A DNA stretch of 64,000 nt from UBA7374 sp049890275 (GCA_049890275.1 JBMHBT010000013.1:166505-230504), one strand, 5' to 3'; positions 1 to 8,856 are shown, counted from the stretch's first letter. The notes: a model not told the origin generated them from the letters alone. Numbers and translations are program-made.

Positions 1-383
1 TCTTCCTCTGCAGATGGATGACAAGTGTAGTGTGTCTCTTCTTGTAGGAGTCCGGAATCATGGAGTAAAAGCGGCGCCGCACAAATACATGCGATCCACT
101 TACCCTCTGTGTGTTGACGTTGCAGTCGATTACAGAGTTGTGCGTGCTTGCGTATTGCCTGTATGCCGGGACCGCCGGGTAAGAGAATCGCATCGAACGC
201 TTCATCGGCAATCTGACTAAAGAGCGTATCCGCCTGCAGGGTGATGCTACTCCGCCCCGTGACGAACCGATCGCTGCTCGTTGAGGCAGAGACAACTTCC
301 ACTCCGGCTCGAGAGAGTAGGTCCATCGGGGTAATCGCTTCGATTTCCTCGAATCTAGGGTGGAGTATGACCAGTGCGCGCAT
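1..383 (-). CDS. DJ-1/PfpI family protein, 3' end outside window
   Basis: The reading frame begins at an ATG on the minus strand (complement of 381-383) and runs off the left edge, so about 127 residues of the N-terminal part are visible. The order of features fits the DJ-1 (YajL/ThiJ) branch of the DJ-1/PfpI superfamily: a beta-strand start, 'EEIEAITPMDLL' with the conserved acid at residue 15, the 'LLPGGPG' turn at about 67-73, and the nucleophile-elbow motif 'CICAAPLLL' with the likely reactive cysteine at 101. Family members act as protein or glyoxal-damage deglycases, chaperones or oxidative-stress proteins; the precise role cannot be read here. The C-terminal third is not in the window. 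No operon partner is seen on this side. Confidence 0.85.
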   Translation of the reverse strand, partial: MRALVILHPRFEEIEAITPMDLLSRAGVEVVSASTSSDRFVTGRSSITLQADTLFSQIADEAFDAILLPGGPGIQAIRKHAQLCNRLQRQHTEGKWIACICAAPLLLHDSGLLQEETHYTCHPSAEE

Positions 384-508
384 CGGAATTATTACAGTCA
401 CGACTTTTTAAAGTTCAACCATTGCGGGCAATCTTAAAGAGCCTGCGAGGATCTATTGATGAAGATAGAGAGCAAGAATACTTCATAAATTGCTAATACG
501 ATCAGAGA

Positions 509-772
509 GTGAGCCACGGATGGCGGATGAACGTCGAACCTCGAAGAAAAAACGTCGAAGAGTGGACCCACTGTTCTTTTGCCCACGAAGGATCACGAAT
601 CTTCACGAAGAACTACGGATCCGTGGCTAAAAAAATCACACCTCGTTTCTCCATTATCCTGCCAAAAATTATTCTGCCTATCCTTAGCCTCTCTGCGCCT
701 TGCGTGATTCACTACGCAAACTCAGCATCCGTGTCCATCCGTGGCTAAAAGAACACAACCGTTCCGGAATTA
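509..772. repeat. Degenerate intergenic repeat cluster (copy 1)
   Basis: The 459-base gap between the DJ-1-like gene and the methyltransferase holds no convincing gene. From about 509 it is built of short words that recur elsewhere in this window: 'GAGCCACGGAT' and its inverse 'ATCCGTGGCT', a 'GCGGATGAACGTCGAA' segment (523-560) that matches 10481-10524 in inverse orientation, 'CATTATCCTGCC...TTATTCTGCC', and 'CTCTCTGCGCCTTGCGTGA'. The 79-codon open frame at 509-748 is simply these words translated. Positions 384-508 are AT-rich and should hold the promoter of the DJ-1-like gene; no clear -35/-10 pair was seen. Confidence 0.6.
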
Positions 773-842
773 TTCTACTCACCCCTTGCGCCTTAGTTGC
801 TTTGCCTGAGCCATCATCTTGCAACATTGTATTGCTTAAAGG

Positions 843-1604
843 ATGGGATCAGGCCTCTTTGTAACCATGGATCCTATACAGCAGTATTTTGAGAGTTCAG
901 AAGTAGTCGAACAATACGCTGCCGCAACTCGTCGTGTCGGACTCTGGCGCTCCGAGGAGAAAGTCTTTACGCGACTCTTTTCCAAAACGGATACACTTCT
1001 TGAATTGGGCTGTGGTACGGGGCGTATTGCCTTCGGGCTTTTTGAACTGGGATACTGTCATTTTATGGCAACCGATTTTTCCCGCGCCATGGTCAAGCAG
1101 GCTCGTCAAATTGCTCAAATGCTGGATTATCGGGTCGCCCTACAGGTGGCGGATGCCACCGCTCTTCCTTTTGAAGACAATGCTTATGACGGAGCGATCT
1201 TCGGTTTTAATGGGTTGATGCAAATCCCTTTAAAAGAGGGGCGTGAGCAGGCTTTAAGAGAGGTGTTTCGGGTGCTTCGCCCGGAGGCTTGGTTTGTCTT
1301 TACGACCCATGATCGTGATCATTTCGGGCAAAGAGATTTTTGGGAGGCTGAGGCAGAGCGTTGGCAGGAAGGTGTGCAATCTCCCGAATTGGAGTTATTC
1401 GGGGATCGCATGGAATCGACCGAGGAGGGACGACATTTTATGCATGTTCCTACAGTAGAGGAAATGGAAGTACTCTTGGAGCGTGTCGGCTTTCGGATCG
1501 AGGCGCACATCATGCGTTCGGAGTTGGCGAATGAGCCGGCAGAAGTACGCGAGTTTTCGGATGACTGTCGTTTCTGGGTCCTGCAGAAGCCGCCGGCTAG
1601 TTAA
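843..1604 (+). CDS. Class I SAM-dependent methyltransferase
   Basis: This is a 253-residue protein with the Rossmann-type motif I 'LELGCGTG' at about residues 53-60, an acidic motif II region ('ATDFSRAMV') and the post-II 'DATALPFEDNAYDGAIF' stretch, which together define a Methyltransf_11/25-type small-molecule methyltransferase. The substrate cannot be deduced: no substrate-specific domain is present and the flanking genes are unrelated. A second ATG at 867 gives a protein starting MDPIQQYF, which may be the true start because the 843 ATG has its purines (AAAGG) directly abutting it. The gene is convergent with radC and their 3' ends overlap by four bases. Confident as a methyltransferase, not as to reaction. 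Confidence 0.8.
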   Translation: MGSGLFVTMDPIQQYFESSEVVEQYAAATRRVGLWRSEEKVFTRLFSKTDTLLELGCGTGRIAFGLFELGYCHFMATDFSRAMVKQARQIAQMLDYRVALQVADATALPFEDNAYDGAIFGFNGLMQIPLKEGREQALREVFRVLRPEAWFVFTTHDRDHFGQRDFWEAEAERWQEGVQSPELELFGDRMESTEEGRHFMHVPTVEEMEVLLERVGFRIEAHIMRSELANEPAEVREFSDDCRFWVLQKPPAS

Positions 1605-2323
1605 AGAAGCCCTGCTTCATGAAAACTATAGAAACCAATGCCCAGTGGATCGCTTGTTGGCCGGCCTAATATGACATGATCCAGTAAGTCAATTTTTACT
1701 GTATTCGCTGCTTCTCGCAGTTGGCGGGTCACTTGTATATCTGCCGGACTGGGTGCCGGATCTCCGCTCGGGTGGTTGTGTGCAACAATCACTGCGGTCG
1801 CACTCAGGCGGATCGCCTCACGGAAGACTTCTCTGGGGTGCACCAGTGAGCTGGTGGCTGTTCCGCTGGTAGTCTCACATTGTTGAATCAATCGATTTTT
1901 ACGATCCAGGCAAAGTACCCAAAACTTTTCTACATCGAGTCCGGCAATTCTACTGCGGAAGTATTGGGCAATTGCCTGAGCAGAATCCAGAGGGGCCTGA
2001 CTGGAGGGAGCATCCCATTCATGAACGACTCGTCGAACCAATTCCATGACCGTGACCAATTGTGCCGCCTTTACGCTCCCAATGCCATTAATTGTCAAGA
2101 AGTCGTTGCGGGACCAGTGCAATAGGCGAGCAAGCGAGCCGGCTTTGTCGAGGAGTAATCCAGCGAGTGAGACAACATCCACCCCACGGCGACCACTACG
2201 CAAGATCAGTGCGAGTAGTTCTCGATCACTCAGTGCCTGCGGGCCCAGTCTTTCCAGCCGCTCCTGAGGGCGCTCGCTGGCTATCATATCTTTGATCCGG
2301 TAGGATGATTCAATCGAATTCAT
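1601..2323 (-). CDS. radC: RadC family JAB/MPN metalloprotein
   Basis: The 240-residue product has the standard RadC layout: an N-terminal helix-hairpin-helix-like part ('RERPQERLERLGPQALSDRELLALILRSG', here cited only as a landmark for residues 16-44 in shortened form) and a C-terminal MPN/JAB domain carrying the zinc-binding signature 'HNHPSGDPAPSPAD' near residue 188. The length is typical. RadC was once linked to DNA repair, but its biochemical role is unsettled. The ATG at 2323 is followed downstream by no operon partner; the gene runs toward and slightly overlaps the methyltransferase. The upstream gap to rlmN contains divergent promoters and is AT-rich around 2340-2380. Confidence 0.9.
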   Translation of the reverse strand: MNSIESSYRIKDMIASERPQERLERLGPQALSDRELLALILRSGRRGVDVVSLAGLLLDKAGSLARLLHWSRNDFLTINGIGSVKAAQLVTVMELVRRVVHEWDAPSSQAPLDSAQAIAQYFRSRIAGLDVEKFWVLCLDRKNRLIQQCETTSGTATSSLVHPREVFREAIRLSATAVIVAHNHPSGDPAPSPADIQVTRQLREAANTVKIDLLDHVILGRPTSDPLGIGFYSFHEAGLL

Positions 2324-2448
2324 TGTGACCTAAATAATACTTCCGTAAGTAGAATAACGTTTTTTTAAATAGTAAACAGGGGGCTCCCTAGAGGTCAAGT
2401 GGTTCGTTTTTTATTGAGGCGAGATCAGCTTCCATCATTGCTATTCAA

Positions 2449-3630
2449 GTGCGTTTGAATCCACAGAAACCAAGTATTTTTGGAGAGACCTTGGAAAGCC
2501 TCAGCGATCGTATTGAGGCGGCGGGTTATCCCCGTTATCGGGCCAAGCAAGTCATGGACTGGCTCTACAAAAAGCGGGTCGATTCTTGGTCTGCGATGTC
2601 GAACCTCCCCGAAGCATTTCGTTCTTGGCTCGACCATACTTTTCTCCTCTATCCGGTTAAAGGTTTGTTGGATAAGCGCTCCGATGACGTCACCCAAAAA
2701 TTTCTTCTGGAGCTTGAAGATAAGTCACTCATTGAGACCGTCTTGATTCGTGCTCCGCAAACCGGAGTCGGGCAGGAGAATTCCCGTCGTACGGTCTGCG
2801 TATCCATTCAGGTTGGTTGCGCCTACGGCTGCAAATTTTGTGCGTCCGGACTGGCCGGTTTCAAACGCAATCTGTTAGCCGCAGAAGTTGTTTCTCAACT
2901 CATGCATATCTGCCGGGTAGAAGAGCAGGGTAGAGACGCCAGCAAACAGGGTCAGTCGAAAGAGGCAGCGGAGCGACCGGCTTTCGATAATATCGTCTTT
3001 ATGGGTATGGGCGAGCCGCTGGCCAACTACGATACCCTGGTTCAGGCAATCCGTATTCTGAAGGCGGACTGGGGACTCCATTTGGGTTCGCGCAGGATCA
3101 CCGTTTCCACCTCCGGGCTGGCGCCGAAGATCGTGCAACTTGCTGAAGAGGAATTGGGCGTGCGCCTCGCCATTTCTTTACACGGAGCGACCAATGCGGT
3201 ACGCGAGCAGATCATGCCGGTCAATAAGCGCTATCCTCTGGAAGAGCTGATTCCCGCTGCCCGGGCCTATCAGGAGCGCAACGGTCGCATGCTCACTCTC
3301 GAGTATATTCTGATCGATGGAGTTAATGACAGCTCGGAGCAGGCACAGGAGTTGGTCGGTATTGCCCGGGAACTGCACGCGCACGTCAACTGCATCCCTT
3401 ACAACAAGGTGGAAGGTCTGCCCTGGCAGCGACCCTCGATTGCCGATCAGGACGCCTTTGTACGCATACTCCGAAAAGCCGGAGTCTCCACCACCATTCG
3501 CCGCGAAAAGGGGCACGATATCAATGCAGCCTGCGGCCAACTTCGTCTCAAGACCGAGCAAGCCATGGCAGAAAGTGAGTCCGCTCCGGGAAATCCCTTT
3601 CATGTCTCACGCAGAAGCGAAGATTTGTAG
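2449..3630 (+). CDS. rlmN: 23S rRNA (A2503-C2)/tRNA (A37-C2) methyltransferase RlmN
   Basis: RlmN is a radical-SAM enzyme that methylates C2 of A2503 in 23S rRNA and, in many bacteria, A37 of tRNAs. The radical-SAM cluster motif is visible as C124-x3-C128-x2-C131 ('CAYGCKFC'). The two catalytic cysteines expected for the RlmN mechanism are also present, one seven residues before the cluster (C117 in 'TVC') and one near the C-terminus (C362 in 'AACGQL'). 'GMGEPLANYD' is the family GGE-like SAM-binding segment. At 393 residues it is slightly longer than E. coli RlmN, with an extra Lys/Gln/Ala-rich insert around 160-175. The start used is GTG at 2449, as no ATG lies between it and the upstream stop. 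Confidence 0.95.
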   Translation: MRLNPQKPSIFGETLESLSDRIEAAGYPRYRAKQVMDWLYKKRVDSWSAMSNLPEAFRSWLDHTFLLYPVKGLLDKRSDDVTQKFLLELEDKSLIETVLIRAPQTGVGQENSRRTVCVSIQVGCAYGCKFCASGLAGFKRNLLAAEVVSQLMHICRVEEQGRDASKQGQSKEAAERPAFDNIVFMGMGEPLANYDTLVQAIRILKADWGLHLGSRRITVSTSGLAPKIVQLAEEELGVRLAISLHGATNAVREQIMPVNKRYPLEELIPAARAYQERNGRMLTLEYILIDGVNDSSEQAQELVGIARELHAHVNCIPYNKVEGLPWQRPSIADQDAFVRILRKAGVSTTIRREKGHDINAACGQLRLKTEQAMAESESAPGNPFHVSRRSEDL

Positions 3631-3635
3631 GAACG

Positions 3636-3880
3636 GCAGAATAATTGGTGGCAGAATAATAAATCGTGGATCAGGCAAAGATTGCAGATCGTTTTTTTGA
3701 ACCACGGATAAACCCGGATGAACAAAGATTTTTTTTATGAAACCTATCTTTACAGCAGTATCCTGCCACGAATGTTTCTGCCGTTCCTTTGCGTCTCTGC
3801 GTGAGACATCGTCCTTCGACATTTTTCGTTCGATGTTGGACGTTTGACGATCAACGCGTCGATCCGTGGTTGAAAAAATA
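3636..3880. repeat. Palindromic dispersed repeat (copy 2)
   Basis: The 311 bases between rlmN and the lipoprotein gene hold an imperfect large palindrome. The left end, 'GGAACGGCAGAATAATT...GGCAGAATAAT', is inverted at 3765-3788 as 'ATCCTGCCACG...TTCTGCCGTTCC'. Inside lie 'GAACCACGGATAAACCCGG' and an A/T tract. Segment 3699-3782 is a clear second copy, in inverse orientation, of 10342-10427. It is followed by 'TTTGCGTCTCTGCGTGAGAC' (3788-3807) and a 'CTTCGACATTTTTCGTTCGATGTT' type stretch also found near 10481. No protein-coding signal is seen; the upstream extension of the frame that continues into the lipoprotein gene is repeat sequence. Confidence 0.7.
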
Positions 3881-3941
3881 CTTTGCTTTGTTTGATCAGC
3901 TTCTTGTTGCAATTAGCCAAAATTCTTTCAAAAAGGAAATT

Positions 3942-4340
3942 ATGAATCCTATAAAAGCGCTCCTTATTGCTCTGTTTGGCATGGCTACCTTATTCATTGC
4001 CGGCTGTGAAACCTATGTCGCTGTCGATCCGGAATCCGGCGCCGACCAAACCGCACGCTATCAAGCCGGTTTTTTCTTTGGTATGCTTGAGGGCGAGCTG
4101 GACGAGACTTTCCGCGCAGCCATTAAAACTCTAGATGAGGATGGCTACTTCCGCACCGGCGAACGTCATATGAAGACCTCGGTGACGATCTTTGCTCGCA
4201 AGATCAAGGATACTAAAATTGTTGTCCGCTTGAAGGAGACTCCGGAGGCCGGACAACTAGAAGCTCGTATCCGTGTCGGTAAGCTCGGCAACCTCGCCGA
4301 ATCGCAAGCCATCTACGCGGCCATTCGCGAAGCTCTGTAA
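3942..4340 (+). CDS. DUF3568-like small lipoprotein
   Basis: The start is the ATG at 3942, preceded by a good ribosome-binding site (AAAAAGGAAAT). It gives a 132-residue protein with a lipoprotein signal peptide: a short basic start, a hydrophobic core and the lipobox 'IAGC' with the acylated cysteine at residue 22. The rest resembles DUF3568 proteins: an 'A.Y..G...G.L..............A...L..DGY' helical part followed by beta-strands ('KIVVRLKETPEAGQLEARIRVGKLG' shortened here to the landmark 'LEARIRVGKLG'). Function is unknown; family members are small periplasmic lipoproteins in various Gram-negatives. The start is placed downstream of the repeat, although the frame stays open further upstream to 3789. 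Confidence 0.75.
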   Translation: MNPIKALLIALFGMATLFIAGCETYVAVDPESGADQTARYQAGFFFGMLEGELDETFRAAIKTLDEDGYFRTGERHMKTSVTIFARKIKDTKIVVRLKETPEAGQLEARIRVGKLGNLAESQAIYAAIREAL

Positions 4341-4360
4341 GTCAACGCTCCGAGAGCAGC

Positions 4361-4391
4361 GGCCGCCCTTCCACTCCGGATCGGCGGTTTT
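4361..4391 (+). terminator. Possible rho-independent terminator
   Basis: A short 'CCGCC ... GGCGG' stem is followed by a run of T just after the lipoprotein gene stop. The loop is long (about 15 bases) and the stem short, so the call is weak. Confidence 0.35.
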
Positions 4392-4424
4392 TTATTCCCC
4401 GGATATTTCACCAAACCCACTCAG

Positions 4425-5411
4425 ATGAATCCAACGATCAAAATGATCGGCGTCGGCAGTCCCATTGTCGATTCCATCGCACAAGTGGAAGATGCCTTCC
4501 TCAAAACTGTCGAAGGTGAGAAGGGCGGCATGGTCCTAGTCGATGCTGCCGCTCTCTCTGAAATTACCGAGCGCGTCCCCGGAGCGATTACCCGCTCCCC
4601 CGGTGGCTCTGCCGGCAACACGCTCTTTGCGCTCGCTCGTCTCGGGGCTCCTGCCGCCTTCCTTGGCAAGACCGGCGACTGCGCAAATGGGCAATTCTAC
4701 CGCGACCGCTTCACCGCGCTCGGCGGCGACAGCAGCCGCTTCAAGATCGGCGCCTCCCCCAACGGGCACTGCCTCTCCCTCGTCACCCCCGACGGCGAGC
4801 GAACCATGCGCACCGACCTCGGCGCCGCGATGACACTCCAGCCCGATGAAATCAGCCCGGACGATTTCGCCGGTTGTCAACATGCGCATATCGAAGGCTA
4901 CCTTCTCTTCAACGAAGCCCTCCTTCGCGCCGTCCTCGCCGCCGCCAAAGAAGCCGGCTGCACCACCAGTCTCGACCTCGCCTCCTTTGAAGTCGTACAA
5001 GCTGCCGGCGAACCCCTCCGGGAAATCCTTCGCGATTCTGTCGACATCGTCTTCGCCAATGAGGAAGAAGCCGCCGCCTTCACCGGACTGGGCAACGACT
5101 ACTCTGCGATGGCCCGTGAACTCTCCGCGCTCTGCTCCATCGCTGCGGTTAAGATCGGCGCAGAAGGCGCCTGGATCGCCTCCGGAGAGGAACTCTTTCA
5201 CGCCGCATCCGTCCCCGCTGCCTCGGTTGTCGACACCACCGGGGCGGGCGATCTTTGGGCTGCCGGCTTCCTCTACGGATGGTCGCGCCAGCGCTCGCTC
5301 GCCGACTGCGCCCATTGTGGTGCACTCCTCGGATCTGCCGTCGTCCAGCAACAAGGCACTGAACTCCCCGAGGCCATCTGGCAACCACTCGAAAAAGAAA
5401 TCCAAAGCTGA
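4425..5411 (+). CDS. PfkB-family carbohydrate/nucleoside kinase (adenosine-kinase-like)
   Basis: This 328-residue protein is a complete PfkB (ribokinase-fold) kinase. It shows the N-terminal substrate motif 'GGSAGNTLFALARLG' (about residues 65-79) and the C-terminal ATP/catalytic motif 'DTTGAGDLWAAGF' near residue 270, with the catalytic aspartate in GAGD. The N-terminal 'GVGSPIVD' plus the lid arrangement is most like the adenosine kinase/fructokinase group that is often annotated 'adenosine kinase', but the substrate is an inference. The stop codon is only four bases from the proA start, so the two are probably co-transcribed. From 4.4 to 6.7 kb codons end strikingly often in C or G, unlike the neighbouring genes. 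Confidence 0.88.
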   Translation: MNPTIKMIGVGSPIVDSIAQVEDAFLKTVEGEKGGMVLVDAAALSEITERVPGAITRSPGGSAGNTLFALARLGAPAAFLGKTGDCANGQFYRDRFTALGGDSSRFKIGASPNGHCLSLVTPDGERTMRTDLGAAMTLQPDEISPDDFAGCQHAHIEGYLLFNEALLRAVLAAAKEAGCTTSLDLASFEVVQAAGEPLREILRDSVDIVFANEEEAAAFTGLGNDYSAMARELSALCSIAAVKIGAEGAWIASGEELFHAASVPAASVVDTTGAGDLWAAGFLYGWSRQRSLADCAHCGALLGSAVVQQQGTELPEAIWQPLEKEIQS

Positions 5412-5415
5412 AGTC

Positions 5416-6690
5416 ATGAACTCGAACGAAATCGAAATCTGCATCCGCGACATCGCCCAACGCGCCCGCGCCGCCTCCCTCGAAATCGCCACTCTCCCGG
5501 CCGCGACTAAAAACCAATTTCTTCAGCAACTGGCCGACGACCTGATCGCCCGGACCGACGAGATCCTCCAAGCCAACGCCCTCGACCTCGCCGCCGCCGA
5601 GGAAAACGGACTCTCCGGCCCCATGACCGAACGCCTCACCTTCACCCCCGAGCGCATTGCCAAAATGGCCGAAGGCGTCCGCCAGGTCGCCGCTCTGCCG
5701 GATCCTGTCGGCCAAGAGATCGAGCGTATGGCCCCGCCTCGCGGCTTCGACCTGCGTAAGATCCGCGTGCCCATGGGAGTCATCGGAATCATCTACGAAT
5801 CCCGCCCCAACGTCACCGTCGACTGCGCCATTCTCTGCCTCAAATCCGGCAACGCCTCCATCCTTCGCGGGGGCAAGGAAGCCTTCCACTCCAATATGAA
5901 GCTGGCCGAGATTATCCAGTCGGCCCTGAAAAACTCCGGTATTTCACCTGACGCCGTGCAGGTTGTCCCGACGACCGACCGCGCCGCTCTCAACGTCCTC
6001 CTCAAACAGGACGACACCATTCACTGCATCATCCCTCGCGGAGGCGAGGGCCTCATCCGCTTTACTGTCGAGAACAGCCGTATTCCTGTGATCAAGCACT
6101 ACACCGGCGTCTGCTCCGTCTACATCGATGCTGCTGCCGACCCTGACCATGCGGAAGCCATTGTTGTCAACTCCAAGACCCAGCGCCCCAGCGTATGCAA
6201 CGCTGCCGAGAACCTCTTCATCCATCAGGAAGCCGCCGGGCAACTCCCCCGCCTAGCCAAAGCCCTGCATGAGAAAGGCGTCGAACTGCGCGTCGATCCC
6301 GGAGCCAAAGCGCTCCTCGACGGAGCCGGTTTGCCGCTCGTCGAAGCGAGCGAAGAAGACTTCGCCACCGAGTACAACGACCACATCCTCTCGATCGCCG
6401 TCGTACCCGACACTGCAGCCGCCATCGCCTGGATCAACCGCTGCGGCTCCGGCCATACTGATACCATCGTGACCGAAGACGCCGAAGCCGCCCGACAATT
6501 TCTCGCCGGAATCGATTCCGCCGCCGTCTTCCACAATGCCAGCACCCGCTTTTCCGACGGATTCGAATTTGGCCTCGGCGCCGAGATTGGCATCTCCACC
6601 GACCGCCTCCACGCCCGTGGCCCCATGGGCCTGAACGAACTCTGCACCTACAAGTATGTCCTCCACGGCGCCGGCCAGCTGAAAGACTAG
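5416..6690 (+). CDS. proA: Glutamate-5-semialdehyde dehydrogenase (gamma-glutamyl phosphate reductase)
   Basis: ProA reduces gamma-glutamyl phosphate to glutamate-5-semialdehyde with NADPH, the second step of proline synthesis. The 424 residues are of typical length and include 'VPMGVIGIIYESRPNVT', the 'LRGGKEA' segment, 'IIPRGGEGLI', and the catalytic-cysteine region 'NSKTQRPSVCNAAENLF', where the cysteine is the aldehyde dehydrogenase nucleophile. 'GPMGLNELCTYKYV' closes the protein as in other ProA. The start is the ATG at 5416, four bases after the kinase stop; the frame is open much further upstream only because it is a GC-rich shadow of the kinase. No proB lies in the window. Confidence 0.96.
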   Translation: MNSNEIEICIRDIAQRARAASLEIATLPAATKNQFLQQLADDLIARTDEILQANALDLAAAEENGLSGPMTERLTFTPERIAKMAEGVRQVAALPDPVGQEIERMAPPRGFDLRKIRVPMGVIGIIYESRPNVTVDCAILCLKSGNASILRGGKEAFHSNMKLAEIIQSALKNSGISPDAVQVVPTTDRAALNVLLKQDDTIHCIIPRGGEGLIRFTVENSRIPVIKHYTGVCSVYIDAAADPDHAEAIVVNSKTQRPSVCNAAENLFIHQEAAGQLPRLAKALHEKGVELRVDPGAKALLDGAGLPLVEASEEDFATEYNDHILSIAVVPDTAAAIAWINRCGSGHTDTIVTEDAEAARQFLAGIDSAAVFHNASTRFSDGFEFGLGAEIGISTDRLHARGPMGLNELCTYKYVLHGAGQLKD

Positions 6691-6758
6691 TCCGAAAATC
6701 TCACCGCTTTGGTGAAAATTCTTTTAGCCGCGTCCATCTGTGGCTAGAAAATCCGCAG

Positions 6759-8111
6759 TCAGTCTTGGGGATTTTCGAGGGTGGCTTCTCCATCGTGGAA
6801 GCGGGCGATGAGTTGTTTCTCGGATTGTAGGGCCGCACGGGAGTCGACGAGTTTTCCTTCAGGGTTTTTCAGGAGGACGTACCCGCGCTGCAGGGTGGCT
6901 TGCAGACCGGTGTTTTCAAGACGTTGCTTGAGCTGGCCGCAGTATTCCTGCTTGCGGGCGAGGAGGGCATGGGGGATTACCGAGAGGCGATGTCGGAAGC
7001 TTTCGATACGCTCTCTATTGAGGCGTATACGATTCTGAGGATGGAGTACGCCGAGGGCATGGGCGCGACGGTGGAGTTTTCGCTCCAGCGAGGCGAGGGC
7101 GCCGCGGGCGGATTGTTGAAGGTGGCTTTCAGCATCGTCGAGGCGCATGAGGAGGACTTGTAACTGCCGCTGGGGTGCGATGACTTTCATGCGGTAGTGG
7201 GCTTCGGTTTGCCTCTGCGCGGCCGACTGGATATGGTTTCGGGTGACGGTGCGGAGTCGCTGTGCGGCGGTTTGCAGTGCGAGTGCGGCTTCCTGCTGGA
7301 GCGAGCTGATGCGTTCGGCGGCGCCGGAGGGTGTCTCGGCGCGGAGGTCGGCGGTGAAGTCGGTCAGGACGTGGTCGATCTCGTGGCCGATGGCGGAGAT
7401 CGTGGGGATGGGGCAACGGGCAACCGCGCGGGCGAGGGATTCTTCGTTGAAGGCCCAGAGGTCTTCGATACTACCACCGCCGCGGGTGAGGACTGCGAGG
7501 TCGAAGTCGATTGCCAATTCCGTGACTCGTTGGAGCATGGCTTCGATCTCTTCGGAGGCGCCTTTGCCTTGAACGCGTGTGGGGAAGACGACGACGCGGC
7601 CTTTGAAGTGCCGCCGAGAAAGGATGCGTAGAAAGTCGCGCAGAGCGGCACCGGTGGGGGAGGTGATGACGGCGATGTTTTTTGGGCGTGTGGGGAGCGG
7701 CTTTTTTTCGGAGGGATCGAAGAGTCCTTCCTTTTGGAGTTTTTGTTTGAGTTGCTCAAACTGTGCCTGGAGGCGACCGAGGCCGGCTTGCAGGGCGACT
7801 TTGGCGGTCAGTTGGTAGCGGCCATGCGGTTCGTATACGGTGATATCGCCGAGAAGGAGGATCTCCATGCCTTCTTCGATGGTGAAGCTTTGGCGTGCGG
7901 CGTCGCGGGCGAAGAGGACGCAGGGGAGTTGACTGCCGGCATCTTTGAGGGAGAAATAAAGATGGCCGGAATTTTGCCGACGGAGGTTGGATACTTCGCC
8001 CTGTACCCAGATGCGGGAGAATTTAGCTTCGAGAGAAGCTTTGATCTGGCGAGTCAGATCAGTGACTTTTTGTACTTGGGCCGCATCGGGCCGGAGCCAT
8101 TCATCCATCAT
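6759..8111 (-). CDS. xseA: Exodeoxyribonuclease VII large subunit
   Basis: XseA is the catalytic large subunit of the single-strand exonuclease VII. The 450-residue protein has an N-terminal OB-fold DNA-binding domain ('RIWVQGEVSNLRRQ..GHLYFSLKD', about residues 30-55), the nuclease core with 'VITSPTGAALRDF', 'LTRGGGSIEDLWAFN' and 'PTISAIGHEIDH', and a long coiled-coil before a C-terminal 'LQRGYVLL' segment. The upstream TVP38-like gene's stop overlaps the ATGATGGATGA at this start, so ATG at 8111 (or 8108) is preferred to the 8147 ATG, and translational coupling is likely. The small subunit xseB is not visible here. Confidence 0.95.
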   Translation of the reverse strand: MMDEWLRPDAAQVQKVTDLTRQIKASLEAKFSRIWVQGEVSNLRRQNSGHLYFSLKDAGSQLPCVLFARDAARQSFTIEEGMEILLLGDITVYEPHGRYQLTAKVALQAGLGRLQAQFEQLKQKLQKEGLFDPSEKKPLPTRPKNIAVITSPTGAALRDFLRILSRRHFKGRVVVFPTRVQGKGASEEIEAMLQRVTELAIDFDLAVLTRGGGSIEDLWAFNEESLARAVARCPIPTISAIGHEIDHVLTDFTADLRAETPSGAAERISSLQQEAALALQTAAQRLRTVTRNHIQSAAQRQTEAHYRMKVIAPQRQLQVLLMRLDDAESHLQQSARGALASLERKLHRRAHALGVLHPQNRIRLNRERIESFRHRLSVIPHALLARKQEYCGQLKQRLENTGLQATLQRGYVLLKNPEGKLVDSRAALQSEKQLIARFHDGEATLENPQD

Positions 8112-8856
8112 GGTTTTTGTTTCTTTTGCGAATGATCCGGAGGGCAAAGAGAGCAGCGAGAAGGAGGAGTAATGCGGTTAGGGCCTGGCCGGTGTTTCCT
8201 TCGAAGAAGGCACCGCCTGTGCTGATGAATCCAACTGTATAGATGCTTTGTATGGGTACAGAGACTAGCAGGTAGGTAGAGAAGCGCATTTTTAAAACAC
8301 CGAGCACGACGTTTTGCAGGGCGTAGGGAAAGCCCGGGGCAATGCGGATCATAAAGCAAATTTTAGCGGCGTTGCCGGATGAGAGTTCGGGCAGGGTTCG
8401 ATTGCGCAGAAGTGTTTTTTGCAGGAATCCGCGGAGGGGGCCGCTGGCGAGAAAGTAGGTCCATGCGGTGCAGACGGACTGAGCGGCGACTCCGATGATG
8501 CAGGCGGCGGGTAGTCCGTAGAGTGGCCCGAGGACAATACCGAAGAGGATGAGCAGAGGGCTGACTGGTGCGCCGAGGCCGGGGAGGATGGCGAGAGAGA
8601 GAATCAGGGCAGCGGGCTGGCGCTCGAGAAAGCTGCGGGTGGCATCGATCCAGGCGAGGAGGGTTTCTTTTTCTGGTAGGCAGCCGGAACGCCAGAGGAA
8701 AAGCAAGATGAGCGAAGCGAGGATCAGGAGTACGGCAAAGCGGGTGGTGCATTTGCAGGATTGGTTATTGGCAACCGTACAGCTTGATTTGTTCATGGGC
8801 TTGAAGTTGGTCACTTTTGTTCCGCTGGCAATCCTTGGAAGGCCCATTTGGTTCAT
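8101..8856 (-). CDS. TVP38/TMEM64 family (DedA/VTT-like) inner-membrane protein
   Basis: The 251-residue membrane protein has a first transmembrane helix at about 42-56, then the VTT-domain pattern: 'LPGLGAPVSPLLILFGIVLGPLYG', with the re-entrant 'APVSPL' loop, further helices, and the characteristic 'RIAPGFPYALQNVVLG' motif at about 175-190. VTT/DedA-related proteins are lipid scramblase- or flippase-like; the exact role is unknown. The C-terminus is basic (RIIRKRNKNHDG). An alternative start is the ATG at 8796 (MNKSSC); neither has an obvious Shine-Dalgarno. Its 3' end overlaps the xseA start by about ten bases, so the two are probably coupled. Confidence 0.82.
   Translation of the reverse strand: MNQMGLPRIASGTKVTNFKPMNKSSCTVANNQSCKCTTRFAVLLILASLILLFLWRSGCLPEKETLLAWIDATRSFLERQPAALILSLAILPGLGAPVSPLLILFGIVLGPLYGLPAACIIGVAAQSVCTAWTYFLASGPLRGFLQKTLLRNRTLPELSSGNAAKICFMIRIAPGFPYALQNVVLGVLKMRFSTYLLVSVPIQSIYTVGFISTGGAFFEGNTGQALTALLLLLAALFALRIIRKRNKNHDG

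Noticed and set aside
509..748. 79-codon open frame in the first gap
   Set aside because: It translates only the dispersed repeat words and has no ribosome-binding site or protein-like composition.
4536..5492. 318-codon open frame on the minus strand over the PfkB kinase
   Set aside because: It results from the high GC3 content of the kinase and proA; the product is Gly/Glu-rich without recognisable motifs.
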